Assembly (NCBI GenBank): GCA_035946955.1
Contig: DASYYE010000218.1
Location: 36,979 to 100,978, forward strand
Origin: DASYYE01 sp035946955
Lineage (GTDB): Bacteria; Actinomycetota; Actinomycetes; Streptosporangiales; Streptosporangiaceae
Length of the DNA stretch: 64,000 bases
Direction of reading: 5' to 3'
Shown here: piece after piece, positions 36,201 through 43,181 of the stretch
How the letters are laid out: every line of letters begins with the position of its first letter
How positions within the stretch are numbered: position 1 is the first letter of the stretch
The notes under the pieces: generated by a model
The model's database searches: none
The model's input: the letters and a program-made list of their open reading frames with translations, nothing else
What the model was told of the DNA's origin: nothing
Program-made: the position numbers and the translations under genes

Positions 36201-36896
36201 AACCCGGCGTGGCACAGCACCGTCTGGCAGACCTATGACTACGACCTCGACGTCAACGGCAGCTACTACGGATCCCGCAAGGGCTGCGAGCCGCAGCACA
36301 TCCAAGCGAACCTCAGCGACTGGTCGGTCGTGGCCGTCAACCACACCACCTCCGCGCTCAGCGGCGCGACGGCCCTGGCCTGGCTCTACGACCTGAGCGG
36401 CAACCAACTCGGCACCGCGCTGCAGGCCACGGTCGACGTGGCCGCCTCCGGCATGGCGCCGGCGTTCACCGTCCCGTTTGACGGTGGCCTCCCGGCACTG
36501 CACCTGCTGCGCCTCGAACTGCACGGCGCCGACGGCACGCTGCTGTCGCAGAACACGTACTGGCGCTACAACCAGGCGACCGACATGCAGGCCCTCAACT
36601 CCCTCGGCACGACGACGATCGCCGTATCCCAGACATACGTGCGACACGCGAAGGGCGGTGAAATGAACGCCACACTGCGCAACACGGGCACCACCGCCGC
36701 CGCGATGGTCCGCCTCTCACTGCGCGACAAGCAGACCGGCGACCGGATCCTGCCGACGCTCTACAGCGACAACTTCCTCTGGCTGCTGCCCAGCGAAAGC
36801 CTGGACGTCAGCCTCAGCTGGACCGGCGGCCTCCCGACCGGACATACACCCGAGCTCTGGTTCGAGGGATACAACGTCCCCGCGGGCACGGTGTAG
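33237..36896 (+). CDS. Tat-secreted GH2 glycoside hydrolase with two F5/8C domains (exo-beta-glucosaminidase/mannosidase type)
   Basis: 1219 residues from ATG 33237 (GGGAGGGACGGGGC upstream; the open frame to 33084 spans the operator and was rejected). A Tat signal SRRGFMSAGATLLAGL is followed by an F5/8C discoidin domain (about 55-216), the GH2 sugar-binding domain (about 245-460), a GH2 immunoglobulin-like domain (about 470-565), a second discoidin domain inserted at about 570-716, then the TIM barrel. WFGCNEG (Glu near 828) is the acid/base and GFHSEIG (Glu near 891) the nucleophile position. The arrangement resembles CsxA-type exo-beta-D-glucosaminidases and beta-mannosidases. It would release terminal sugars from an external glycan. 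It is flanked by 40 bp inverted repeats. Confidence 0.85.
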   Translation: MPEGTGHISRRGFMSAGATLLAGLQLSTAVPPASAHTKPAAPAPGTGGATGADTAELAQYRPVTVSSTDYAATPAWFAVDRLSEIGVRGSGWRAQQGDPQWIAVDLQAPCLIESVVLTFEATLSDPTFIGSGGINPRDNTTGFEVLSAAATAFTIDVSNNRNQWTTVYSTDAGTGGVMTITLPQPVTARYVRMSVTGRSNGNPLGLNGFEVYGTAPAPRPTVTGWTDWPVQHTPPPPLKLGADGTVPLESGWRLTLDDWAPSSDGAVLSGPSVDTSGWLPATVPGTVLASLVEQGHLPDPVFGWNNLQVPEALSRHSWWYRRPFVFPKGFDTSAGRHIWLEFDGINHQADIWLNGANVGQMVHPFARAAIDVTANLAPGQQYLAVLIAPMPFPGNPGDKGPSGISYTDAGINEMNLSSPTYLSVSGWDWMPAVRDRVCGIWNHVRLRSTGAAVIGDPRFDSTLPSLPDTSVAEVTITVPVSNVGPGTIAVTVTAALDAVSVGQTVTITGGQSTDVVFDPSSFPQLRLTNPQLWWPNGYGDPNLHHLVLTTAVGGAESDRRTLRVGIRQIDYDYEVPIVVDPATDSAPQTVDFPLQQARYLRIQGGKRATGWGISMWTLSVFDTSAPGTDLALGKTATASSVDNGNDEPRNAVDGNPATRWSSDYTDNQWITVDLGSVVSFDQAYILWERAYALTFAVQVSNDNATWTDVIAVDNSPTPLKFVVNGVPVFCRGGSWGWDELLRRMLPGRMHAVMAMHRDMNFTMVRSWVGTSHREEFFAAADANGLLVWSEFWDAFSIDPVGHTAYLALAQDTLSRYRTHPSIAVWFGCNEGTPPAAVDSALRDAVAATTGLLYGSDSNAGFITGDGPYFWLDPTGYFTGDATGGNVGFHSEIGIPTVSVWESMLNLVGPEESGWPIEGPWFMHDWCTQGNQAPQSYQGAIDDRLAPSTSMEEFCRKAQFVNYESMRAIFEAWNSRLWNNATGVLLWMSNPAWHSTVWQTYDYDLDVNGSYYGSRKGCEPQHIQANLSDWSVVAVNHTTSALSGATALAWLYDLSGNQLGTALQATVDVAASGMAPAFTVPFDGGLPALHLLRLELHGADGTLLSQNTYWRYNQATDMQALNSLGTTTIAVSQTYVRHAKGGEMNATLRNTGTTAAAMVRLSLRDKQTGDRILPTLYSDNFLWLLPSESLDVSLSWTGGLPTGHTPELWFEGYNVPAGTV

Positions 36897-36963
36897 ACGC
36901 CTGTGGTCTACCTCGTCGACCGATCCGAAGCCCACGTGCTGCCTGGTCCGGGCTGCGGCTCAC

Positions 36964-37003
36964 TGGCTGGGTCGTGGCTCTTGTTACTGGATGTCCTTTT
37001 GTC
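36964..37003 (-). repeat. 40 bp inverted repeat, right copy, flanking the GH2 gene
   Basis: Reads TGGCTGGGTCGTGGCTCTTG onward and matches the reverse complement of 32811-32850 at about 33 of 40 positions. It begins 68 bp after the GH2 stop codon. The remaining sequence to 37064 holds no gene. Confidence 0.72.
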
Positions 37004-37063
37004 TATATCCCAAGATTCATGCCTTAGGACACGACTGCTTCTGCTGTGCGCTGCGCCCTGCCG

Positions 37064-39997
37064 TCAGGATGGCCCGCGAGCGGGCGCGGCGCCCGTTTCA
37101 AGGCCTGAGGTGTACGCTCCTTCCGGAGTCAGGAAGCGGGCCCGGACCTCGGTTGCCTGGTGGTCGCTGAGCTCTTCGAAGATGGCCAGGGCCCGGCGCC
37201 AAGATTCGCGTGCGCCTTCGGCCTGGCCCATTGTGTGCAACAGGTCGCCCAGGTCACGGTGGATCTCACCCTCGGCGTGGCGGTCGTCGGCCTGCCTCGT
37301 TACGGTCAGTGCCTCGCGGTAGGACTCTGCCGCCTCCGTGTAGCTCCTCAGCGCCTGGTAGGCCCCTGCCAGGAAGTGCAAGGTCCTGCCCCTGAACCGC
37401 AGGTCGCCGGTGTCCCCGGCGATGGACAGTGAGCGTGTGTAGCACTCAATCGCCTGGGCTGGCCGGTGCAGCATGTCATAGACATCGCCGAGGTTACCCA
37501 GCGCGATGCACTCGTTGGCGGGATCCTGAGTCTCGCGAGCGATGTCGAGGGCCTGCGCGAAACAGCGCTCGGCATCTTCGAGGCGGCCCATCTCTCCATA
37601 GGTGGCACCGAGGTCGTTCAGGGCAGTGCCCTCACACTGCCTATCGCCGACCTCCCGGTACACGCTGACCACCCGCTGGAAGCAGTCCAGGGCCTCCTCG
37701 AAACGCTGGAGGCCCACGTAGCCCTCGCCCAGCATCCGCTGTGCGTGCAGCCCGCCCATCACCTCGCCACTACGGTGGGCGCTGGCTACCCCGGTGCGCG
37801 CGCACTCGACCATGTCGGTCCAGTACCTGCGCATCGAGGAGAACGTCCTGAGCGTGGCCGCGAGCTGCCAGCATGCTTGGTCCTGGCCGGTCTCATGGGC
37901 CTGGCCGAGAGCGGCGACCAGGTTGGTGTACTCGGCTTCGAACCAGGCCAGGGCCTGCTCGTAGCCGCTGAAAGCCAGCGGTTCACACTCGGGCGGCAGC
38001 GGCGCCAGGCCGATGGGCTTGCGCGGTCTCATTAGCTGGGAGGCCGCCCAGCCGGAGTGCAGGTACCAGAGGACGCTGCGTCGCCGCGCGTCCGCGTGGT
38101 CGGTGGCGTGATCGCTGGTGTGGGCGACCTCGGCGGCATAGGCGCGGAGCAGGTCATGGAACCGGTAGCGCCCCAGGTAGCCCTCCTCCAACAGGTGCGC
38201 TGCCGCCAGCCCCTCCAGCAACCGCCGCACGTCGGGCCGGTTGCTGCCCGCGAGCGCGGCAGCGGCCGGGACACTGATGTCCGGGCCGGGATGCGTGCCG
38301 AGCAGCCGGAACATGCGGGCCGCGTCGGCGGGCAGGGCGTCATAGGACCAGGAGAAGACGGTGCGGATGGACGACGTGGGGTCGTCACCGGCGGTGAGTG
38401 TGTCCAGGCGGCCATCAGCGGCCCCGAGTTCGGCAGCGAGGCTGGCCAGGCTCTGTTGCGGTCGGGCGGTCGCTCGTTCGGCAGCGACCCGCAACGCAAG
38501 CGGCAGGCAGGCGCACCGCGCGGCGATCTGTGCCAGGGCGCCTGGCTCCCCGTCGGCGCGGGCCGGACCGAGGATGGCCCTCAACAGCGCGACAGCCTCG
38601 GCTTGGGACAGCGGTGGGAGCGGAACTCTCATCGCGCCGTCACGCGCCCCCAGCCCTGACAGGGTGTTGCGGCTGGTCACCACCACCGCGCATCCGGCCG
38701 TACCGGGCAGCAGCGGCCGGATCTGCGCTGACGAGGCGGCATTGTCCAAGACGATGAGAACCCGCTGGCCGTCCAGGAGCGACCGGTACATCGCCGCGGC
38801 TTCCTCCAAGTCAGCGGGAACCCGCTGGGCGGGGGTGCCCAGGGCGCGGAGGAACCGGCCCAGCACCCCCAGCGGCTCTGCGGGTTTGGCGGGGTCATGG
38901 CCGCGCAGGTTCGCGTACAGATGCCCGTCGAACCGCGCCGCCGCCCGGTGCGCCCAGCGGAGGGCCAGTGCGGTCTTGCCCACCCCCGCGGTGCCGTGGA
39001 TCGCCGTGATCACAACCGTCGCCTGACGGTCTTCACCAGCGAGGTCGAGCAACTCATCCAGCCGGTCGAGCTCAGCTGCCCGGCCTGTGAAGCAGCTGAC
39101 ATCCGGGGGCAACTGCCGCGGTGGTGGCCCTACTGGGTGGCCCAGCGGAGTCGGCTTGGCTGTTCCTGGCGCACCGTCAGGCGACAGATCCTGGCCGCGC
39201 CCGCCCGGCCCAGCAGCGGCCGGCCCGGACTGGGCTGGTGTGTCGAGGTCCGGTTCGCGGCGCAGGATTGCCAGTTCCAGTTGCTGCAGGTCGCGGCCGG
39301 GGTCGATGCCGAGTTCCTCGGCGAGCCAGGCCCGGGTGCGGCGGCTCACCGCCAGTGCCTCGTACTGGCGGCCGCACCGGTACAGCGCCAGCATCAACTG
39401 ACCCACCAGCCGTTCGCGCGGGGGGTATTCCTCGGCCAGGCCGGTGAGCTCACCTACCAGCCCACGGTGACCGCCGAGCCGCAGCCGGGCATCGGCGCGG
39501 TCCTCTACCGCGTCCAGCCGCTCCAGGTCCAGGCCACCACCCAGCCGCTGCCGGGCCTGCTCCTCACCGATACCTGACAGCGCCGGGCCGGCCCACAGCC
39601 CCAGCGCCTGGTCGAGGAGGTTCACCCGCTGGGTGTCCTCACGGGCCTCGCGTGCCTGGGTCACCAGGGCCCTGAAGCGGTGCACATCGATGCTGCCCGG
39701 CTCGGCACGCAGCAGGTAACCCTGGCTGGCCCAGGTCAGTCCCACCTCAGCGGGCCCGGATGGCCCAGCTTCCGCGAACGCCCGCCGCAGGCGCGACACG
39801 CACACCTGCAACCCGTGCTTGGCCCTGTACGGTGGTGTTTGTGGCCAGACCAGGTCGACCAACCGCTCTATCGGCACCAGGCGGTTGGCCTCCAAGGCCA
39901 GCACGGCCAGGACCATGCGCTGCTGGGGCGGGCCCAGCAGCACCCGCCGCCCCGCGACGTGGGCCTCCACCGGCCCCAGTAACCGCAACTCCATCAT
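37064..39997 (-). CDS. AfsR/SARP-type regulator: BTAD, NB-ARC ATPase, TPR repeats
   Basis: 977 residues. Residues 1-95 form an OmpR-like winged helix (MELRLLGPVEAHVAGRRVLLGPPQQRMVLAVLALEAN, given in outline), residues about 96-245 the BTAD domain, residues about 315-560 an NB-ARC ATPase with Walker A GTAGVGKTALALRW near 337 and LIVLDNAASSAQIRPLLPGT as Walker B, and the last 320 residues tetratricopeptide repeats (for example GRLEDAERCFAQALDIARETQ). Such proteins activate secondary metabolism or exported enzyme genes in response to an unknown ligand bound by the repeats. It is convergent with the GH2 gene and may control it. A GGGGG lies 3 nt before the ATG. Confidence 0.88.
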   Translation of the reverse strand: MMELRLLGPVEAHVAGRRVLLGPPQQRMVLAVLALEANRLVPIERLVDLVWPQTPPYRAKHGLQVCVSRLRRAFAEAGPSGPAEVGLTWASQGYLLRAEPGSIDVHRFRALVTQAREAREDTQRVNLLDQALGLWAGPALSGIGEEQARQRLGGGLDLERLDAVEDRADARLRLGGHRGLVGELTGLAEEYPPRERLVGQLMLALYRCGRQYEALAVSRRTRAWLAEELGIDPGRDLQQLELAILRREPDLDTPAQSGPAAAGPGGRGQDLSPDGAPGTAKPTPLGHPVGPPPRQLPPDVSCFTGRAAELDRLDELLDLAGEDRQATVVITAIHGTAGVGKTALALRWAHRAAARFDGHLYANLRGHDPAKPAEPLGVLGRFLRALGTPAQRVPADLEEAAAMYRSLLDGQRVLIVLDNAASSAQIRPLLPGTAGCAVVVTSRNTLSGLGARDGAMRVPLPPLSQAEAVALLRAILGPARADGEPGALAQIAARCACLPLALRVAAERATARPQQSLASLAAELGAADGRLDTLTAGDDPTSSIRTVFSWSYDALPADAARMFRLLGTHPGPDISVPAAAALAGSNRPDVRRLLEGLAAAHLLEEGYLGRYRFHDLLRAYAAEVAHTSDHATDHADARRRSVLWYLHSGWAASQLMRPRKPIGLAPLPPECEPLAFSGYEQALAWFEAEYTNLVAALGQAHETGQDQACWQLAATLRTFSSMRRYWTDMVECARTGVASAHRSGEVMGGLHAQRMLGEGYVGLQRFEEALDCFQRVVSVYREVGDRQCEGTALNDLGATYGEMGRLEDAERCFAQALDIARETQDPANECIALGNLGDVYDMLHRPAQAIECYTRSLSIAGDTGDLRFRGRTLHFLAGAYQALRSYTEAAESYREALTVTRQADDRHAEGEIHRDLGDLLHTMGQAEGARESWRRALAIFEELSDHQATEVRARFLTPEGAYTSGLETGAAPARGPS

Positions 39998-40177
39998 GTA
40001 CCCCCGGATGGACGATCTGGCGGTTGCCCACAGGCTTCAGACACAGGTCCAACAGCAGCGGGAACAACTGCCGGTCACTGCTAATGATGCCCGGTATGGG
40101 CTATTCGCGGACAATAATCACGAGATCGTAACCCACCACCACATGCAGTTGAGCCATGTGGTCTGCTTGTCTCCCTC

Positions 40178-40264
40178 ATGGCGCCTTACGAGGAGGCGAA
40201 GGCACGCTACGGCGACTTCAAGGCACCCAAGCCCTACGTCCGGGTCATCCCGCAGCCTAGGTGA
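40178..40264 (+). pseudogene. Orphan coding-like C-terminal fragment
   Basis: The plus-strand frame from ATG 40178 reads MAPYEEAKARYGDFKAPKPY, continues about eight residues and stops at 40264, overlapping the 3' end of the WS/DGAT fusion by 8 bp. Its composition is protein-like and unlike a shadow, but there is no upstream gene in frame. It may be the surviving tail of a gene truncated when the neighbouring segment was inserted. I do not recognise the family. Confidence 0.4.
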
Positions 40265-43181
40265 GCTCTCGGCTCTTCAACGCCACTATCTCGTCCAGTC
40301 CTGCCCGGAGGTCAGCGGTGAGCCCGCCGGGATCGGTGACCGCCGAGGCGTCGGTGTTGATGCCGATGCAGCACGTCCCGTCGTGTGAGATCAGGGTGAT
40401 CATGGCGGCGCAGCCGGGCAGCGGGCCAAACGGGTACATGCGGGTGATCCGCGAGCCTGCGATGTAGACCGGGTAGGGCACCCCGGGGATGCTGGAGACT
40501 TGGACGTCATTGGCGCTGGTGAGCCGCTCGGAGACCAGGCTGATGATGGGCGCGGGCAGCCAGCCGAGCGTGGGGGCCAGTGCGGCGGGCACTGTGTCGG
40601 CCGCAGCGGCGCTCGCCGCGCGGGCGTTCAGCACGAACTGCCGTACGGCAGCGATCCTGGCGGCCGGGTCACGTTCCGCCATGGGCGCGGCGAACCTGGC
40701 ACCGGTGAACCGGTTCCCGCCTTGTGGGTCGTCCTGGGCGCGCAGGCTGATCGGGAACCCCACGGTGAGTTCGTCGAGGGAGGCGCCGTGCCGCTCGTGG
40801 TAGCGCCGGAACCCTCCGATGACCGCGGCCAGCAGCCCGTCGTTGAGGGAGCCGCCCGCCGCCTTCGCCCCCGCCTTGAGGTCAGCCAGTGACACGTCAA
40901 GGAGGTCGAAGCGCCAGTTGCCGCCCCGCTGGGCGAGCAGCGCCGAGCCGTGCGGGCCAGTTGTGTTCTGGGTTGCCCAGCGGGCGGCGGCAACCGCCTG
41001 CCCGGCTGCTCGCGAGGCCCTCTCCCACAGTTGTGCCCGCGCGTCCAGCACCCCGGCGCCCCGGCGCAGTGTCGCCATCGGAATGGCCCGAACCGCATCA
41101 GCGACCTGCCCGGCCAGCAGCTCGGTGCGGGATGCCCCGGCAGCCGCCGGGACGGGGGGCTCGGGACGGCGCGGGTCATGTTCAGCGGTGCGGCTGTGCA
41201 GCCGCATCATCAGCTGCACCGCGCCGAGCCCGTCGGTAACGCTGTGGTGGCTCTTGGCAACGTACCCGGCGCCGCCGTCGGCCAGGCCCTCCACCAGCAG
41301 CGCTTGCCACAGCGGGCGGCCGCGGTCGAGGGGGGCGGCCGCGAACTCGGTCACGGTGTCGAGCAGTTGGCGCAGTGAGCCAGGGGCGGGCAGCCGGACA
41401 CGCCGGACATGCTGGGACAGGTCGAAGTCGCCGACCGTGACCCAGGCCGGGCTGCCCAGGGCGAACGCCGGCTCGACCACCCGCTGCCGCATGCGCGGCA
41501 CCATGCGGGAGGCCCATTCGTGTGCCGCAAGCAGCCGCTCCCAGTCAGGGGCGGGGTCCAGCAGTTCAAGCAGGCTGACGTTGACTCGCAGCCGGGGGTC
41601 GGCTGACTCAGCCCGCCACATCGCCGTCTCCAGCGGGTTCATCCGGGGGGAGGTACCCCAGTCAAGTGGCAGCGCGGGCGGTGGGCTGGGACTGACCAGC
41701 GCCGTAGCCTTCACCTGGCCGGAGCCATGGGGTGGCCAGTTGGCGAGCGTCGCCAGGTACCGTCCGCGGATCTGCCGGATGTGTTCATCAAGCTCCCCGG
41801 CTGCCCAATGGGCCGTTTGCACAGGGGGGAGGACGGCGATCTGCACCGTGCCGGGGTGGATCGTGGCGGCACCGCGCCACATCAGCTCGCCGGAGTTGCG
41901 GATGACGATCGGCACGACCGGCACACCCGCCTGCATCGCGACGTGGAACGCGCCCTTTTTGAACGGGCCGAGCGCCGGGGTGGCCGACCGGGTGCCCTCT
42001 GGCGCGATGACCAGCGAGATACCCTCACGCAGCTTCTGCACTGCCGGCTGCAGGGCCTTGATTGCCTGGGCAGTGTCATGGCGGTCGACGAACGCGACGT
42101 CGGCAAGCCGGAACAGCGCCCCAAACCCGGGGGTGTGGGCGAGTTCCTTCTTCGCAACGCCGGTGAACCCACCACGCAGCAGCTTGGCGAGGATGAGCAC
42201 GTCGAGCTGGCTCTGGTGGTTGAAAAGGAACACCGCAGGCCTGGTCATGAGGTGCTCGCCACCGCGCACGTCCAGCCGCACGCCGGCCAGGACGCTGCCC
42301 ACCTCGCCAGCGAACGTGGTGCCAAGGTCGACTGCTTCCCGCCGGGAACCGGTCACCGCGCCCAGCACCATGCCTGTGGCGAAGCCGCCGAGCATGCCGG
42401 CCAGGCCAGCCGCCGTGCGGGCGACGTCGCCGACTCCGGCCCGGCGGGAGCGGAACCTGGCCACCGGCCATCCGTAGTGCTGCGCCGCTTGTTCCAGGTG
42501 CCGGCCGGGGTTGACTGCCCGCGCCCGCCCGACAGCCCGCAGGAACGGCACGTCCTCGTCGCCGTTGGAGTAGGCGTAGCTCTCCGGCAGGTCGATGTCG
42601 TGTGCTGTCGCGAACGCGCGCACCGCAGCAGCTTTCCCGGCCCGCCACAGCAGCGGGCCTCCCGGACGCCCGGTGCAGATGCCGTCGACCATCTCCACCG
42701 GGGACACCAGGATGTGCTCGACGCCCATCGCATGCGCCGCGGGCGCCACCTGGAACCGGGTGGCGGAGGAAGCCAGTACGACCGTGTGCTTGGCCCGCTG
42801 GTGCGCCTCGACCAGCCGCCACCCCTCCGGGTACAGCGACCCGGCAATGCCCTGCACGAACAGCCGCTCGCCAAGCTCGGCGAGCTCGTCCTCACTGCGC
42901 CCCGCCCAGACGTGCATGCTCAGGTCGGTGAACTGCTCGAAGTCCTCCTCACTGGTCACGCCGCGGATCCCAGTGAGCAGCATCCGCCCGAGGTCGGCCG
43001 GTGCGACCTCCAGCGACCTCAGGTGATGGCGGGCGAACACCGACAGCGAGTACCCGTCGATCAGGGTGCCGTCGAAATCGAGGAACGCCCCGGTCTGCGG
43101 GCCCTGCGGCCCGCCCTCGACGTCCGCGATCAGCTGTTCCTCGGACCACAGCCTGTCAATAGGCCGACTAGGGTTCGACAC
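40257..43181 (-). CDS. HAD phosphatase - PlsC acyltransferase - WS/DGAT triple fusion
   Basis: 974 residues from GTG 43181 (GGGAGG 6 nt upstream; the frame to 43268 overlaps plsB). Residues about 25-240 are a SerB-like HAD-IB hydrolase with FLDFDGTLIDG. Residues about 290-480 are an AGPAT/PlsC domain with NHQSQLD (near 317) and PEGTRS (near 397). Residues about 510-974 are a wax-ester synthase/diacylglycerol acyltransferase with KSHHSVTDG (the HHxxxDG site, near 645). In Mycobacterium the HAD-PlsC protein (Rv2483c) and the WS/DGAT (Rv2484c) are separate neighbours of plsB2. Here one chain could acylate lysophosphatidate, dephosphorylate phosphatidate and make triacylglycerol. Whether the HAD domain acts on phosphatidate is inference. 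It overlaps plsB by 14 bp. Confidence 0.9.
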   Translation of the reverse strand: MSNPSRPIDRLWSEEQLIADVEGGPQGPQTGAFLDFDGTLIDGYSLSVFARHHLRSLEVAPADLGRMLLTGIRGVTSEEDFEQFTDLSMHVWAGRSEDELAELGERLFVQGIAGSLYPEGWRLVEAHQRAKHTVVLASSATRFQVAPAAHAMGVEHILVSPVEMVDGICTGRPGGPLLWRAGKAAAVRAFATAHDIDLPESYAYSNGDEDVPFLRAVGRARAVNPGRHLEQAAQHYGWPVARFRSRRAGVGDVARTAAGLAGMLGGFATGMVLGAVTGSRREAVDLGTTFAGEVGSVLAGVRLDVRGGEHLMTRPAVFLFNHQSQLDVLILAKLLRGGFTGVAKKELAHTPGFGALFRLADVAFVDRHDTAQAIKALQPAVQKLREGISLVIAPEGTRSATPALGPFKKGAFHVAMQAGVPVVPIVIRNSGELMWRGAATIHPGTVQIAVLPPVQTAHWAAGELDEHIRQIRGRYLATLANWPPHGSGQVKATALVSPSPPPALPLDWGTSPRMNPLETAMWRAESADPRLRVNVSLLELLDPAPDWERLLAAHEWASRMVPRMRQRVVEPAFALGSPAWVTVGDFDLSQHVRRVRLPAPGSLRQLLDTVTEFAAAPLDRGRPLWQALLVEGLADGGAGYVAKSHHSVTDGLGAVQLMMRLHSRTAEHDPRRPEPPVPAAAGASRTELLAGQVADAVRAIPMATLRRGAGVLDARAQLWERASRAAGQAVAAARWATQNTTGPHGSALLAQRGGNWRFDLLDVSLADLKAGAKAAGGSLNDGLLAAVIGGFRRYHERHGASLDELTVGFPISLRAQDDPQGGNRFTGARFAAPMAERDPAARIAAVRQFVLNARAASAAAADTVPAALAPTLGWLPAPIISLVSERLTSANDVQVSSIPGVPYPVYIAGSRITRMYPFGPLPGCAAMITLISHDGTCCIGINTDASAVTDPGGLTADLRAGLDEIVALKSRELT

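Noticed and set aside
34185..36647. An 820-residue open frame antisense to the GH2 gene
   Set aside because: It lies wholly opposite a gene with clear GH2 motifs, is rich in Arg/Gly/Val/Asp as expected of high-GC shadows, and has no ribosome site or recognisable domain.
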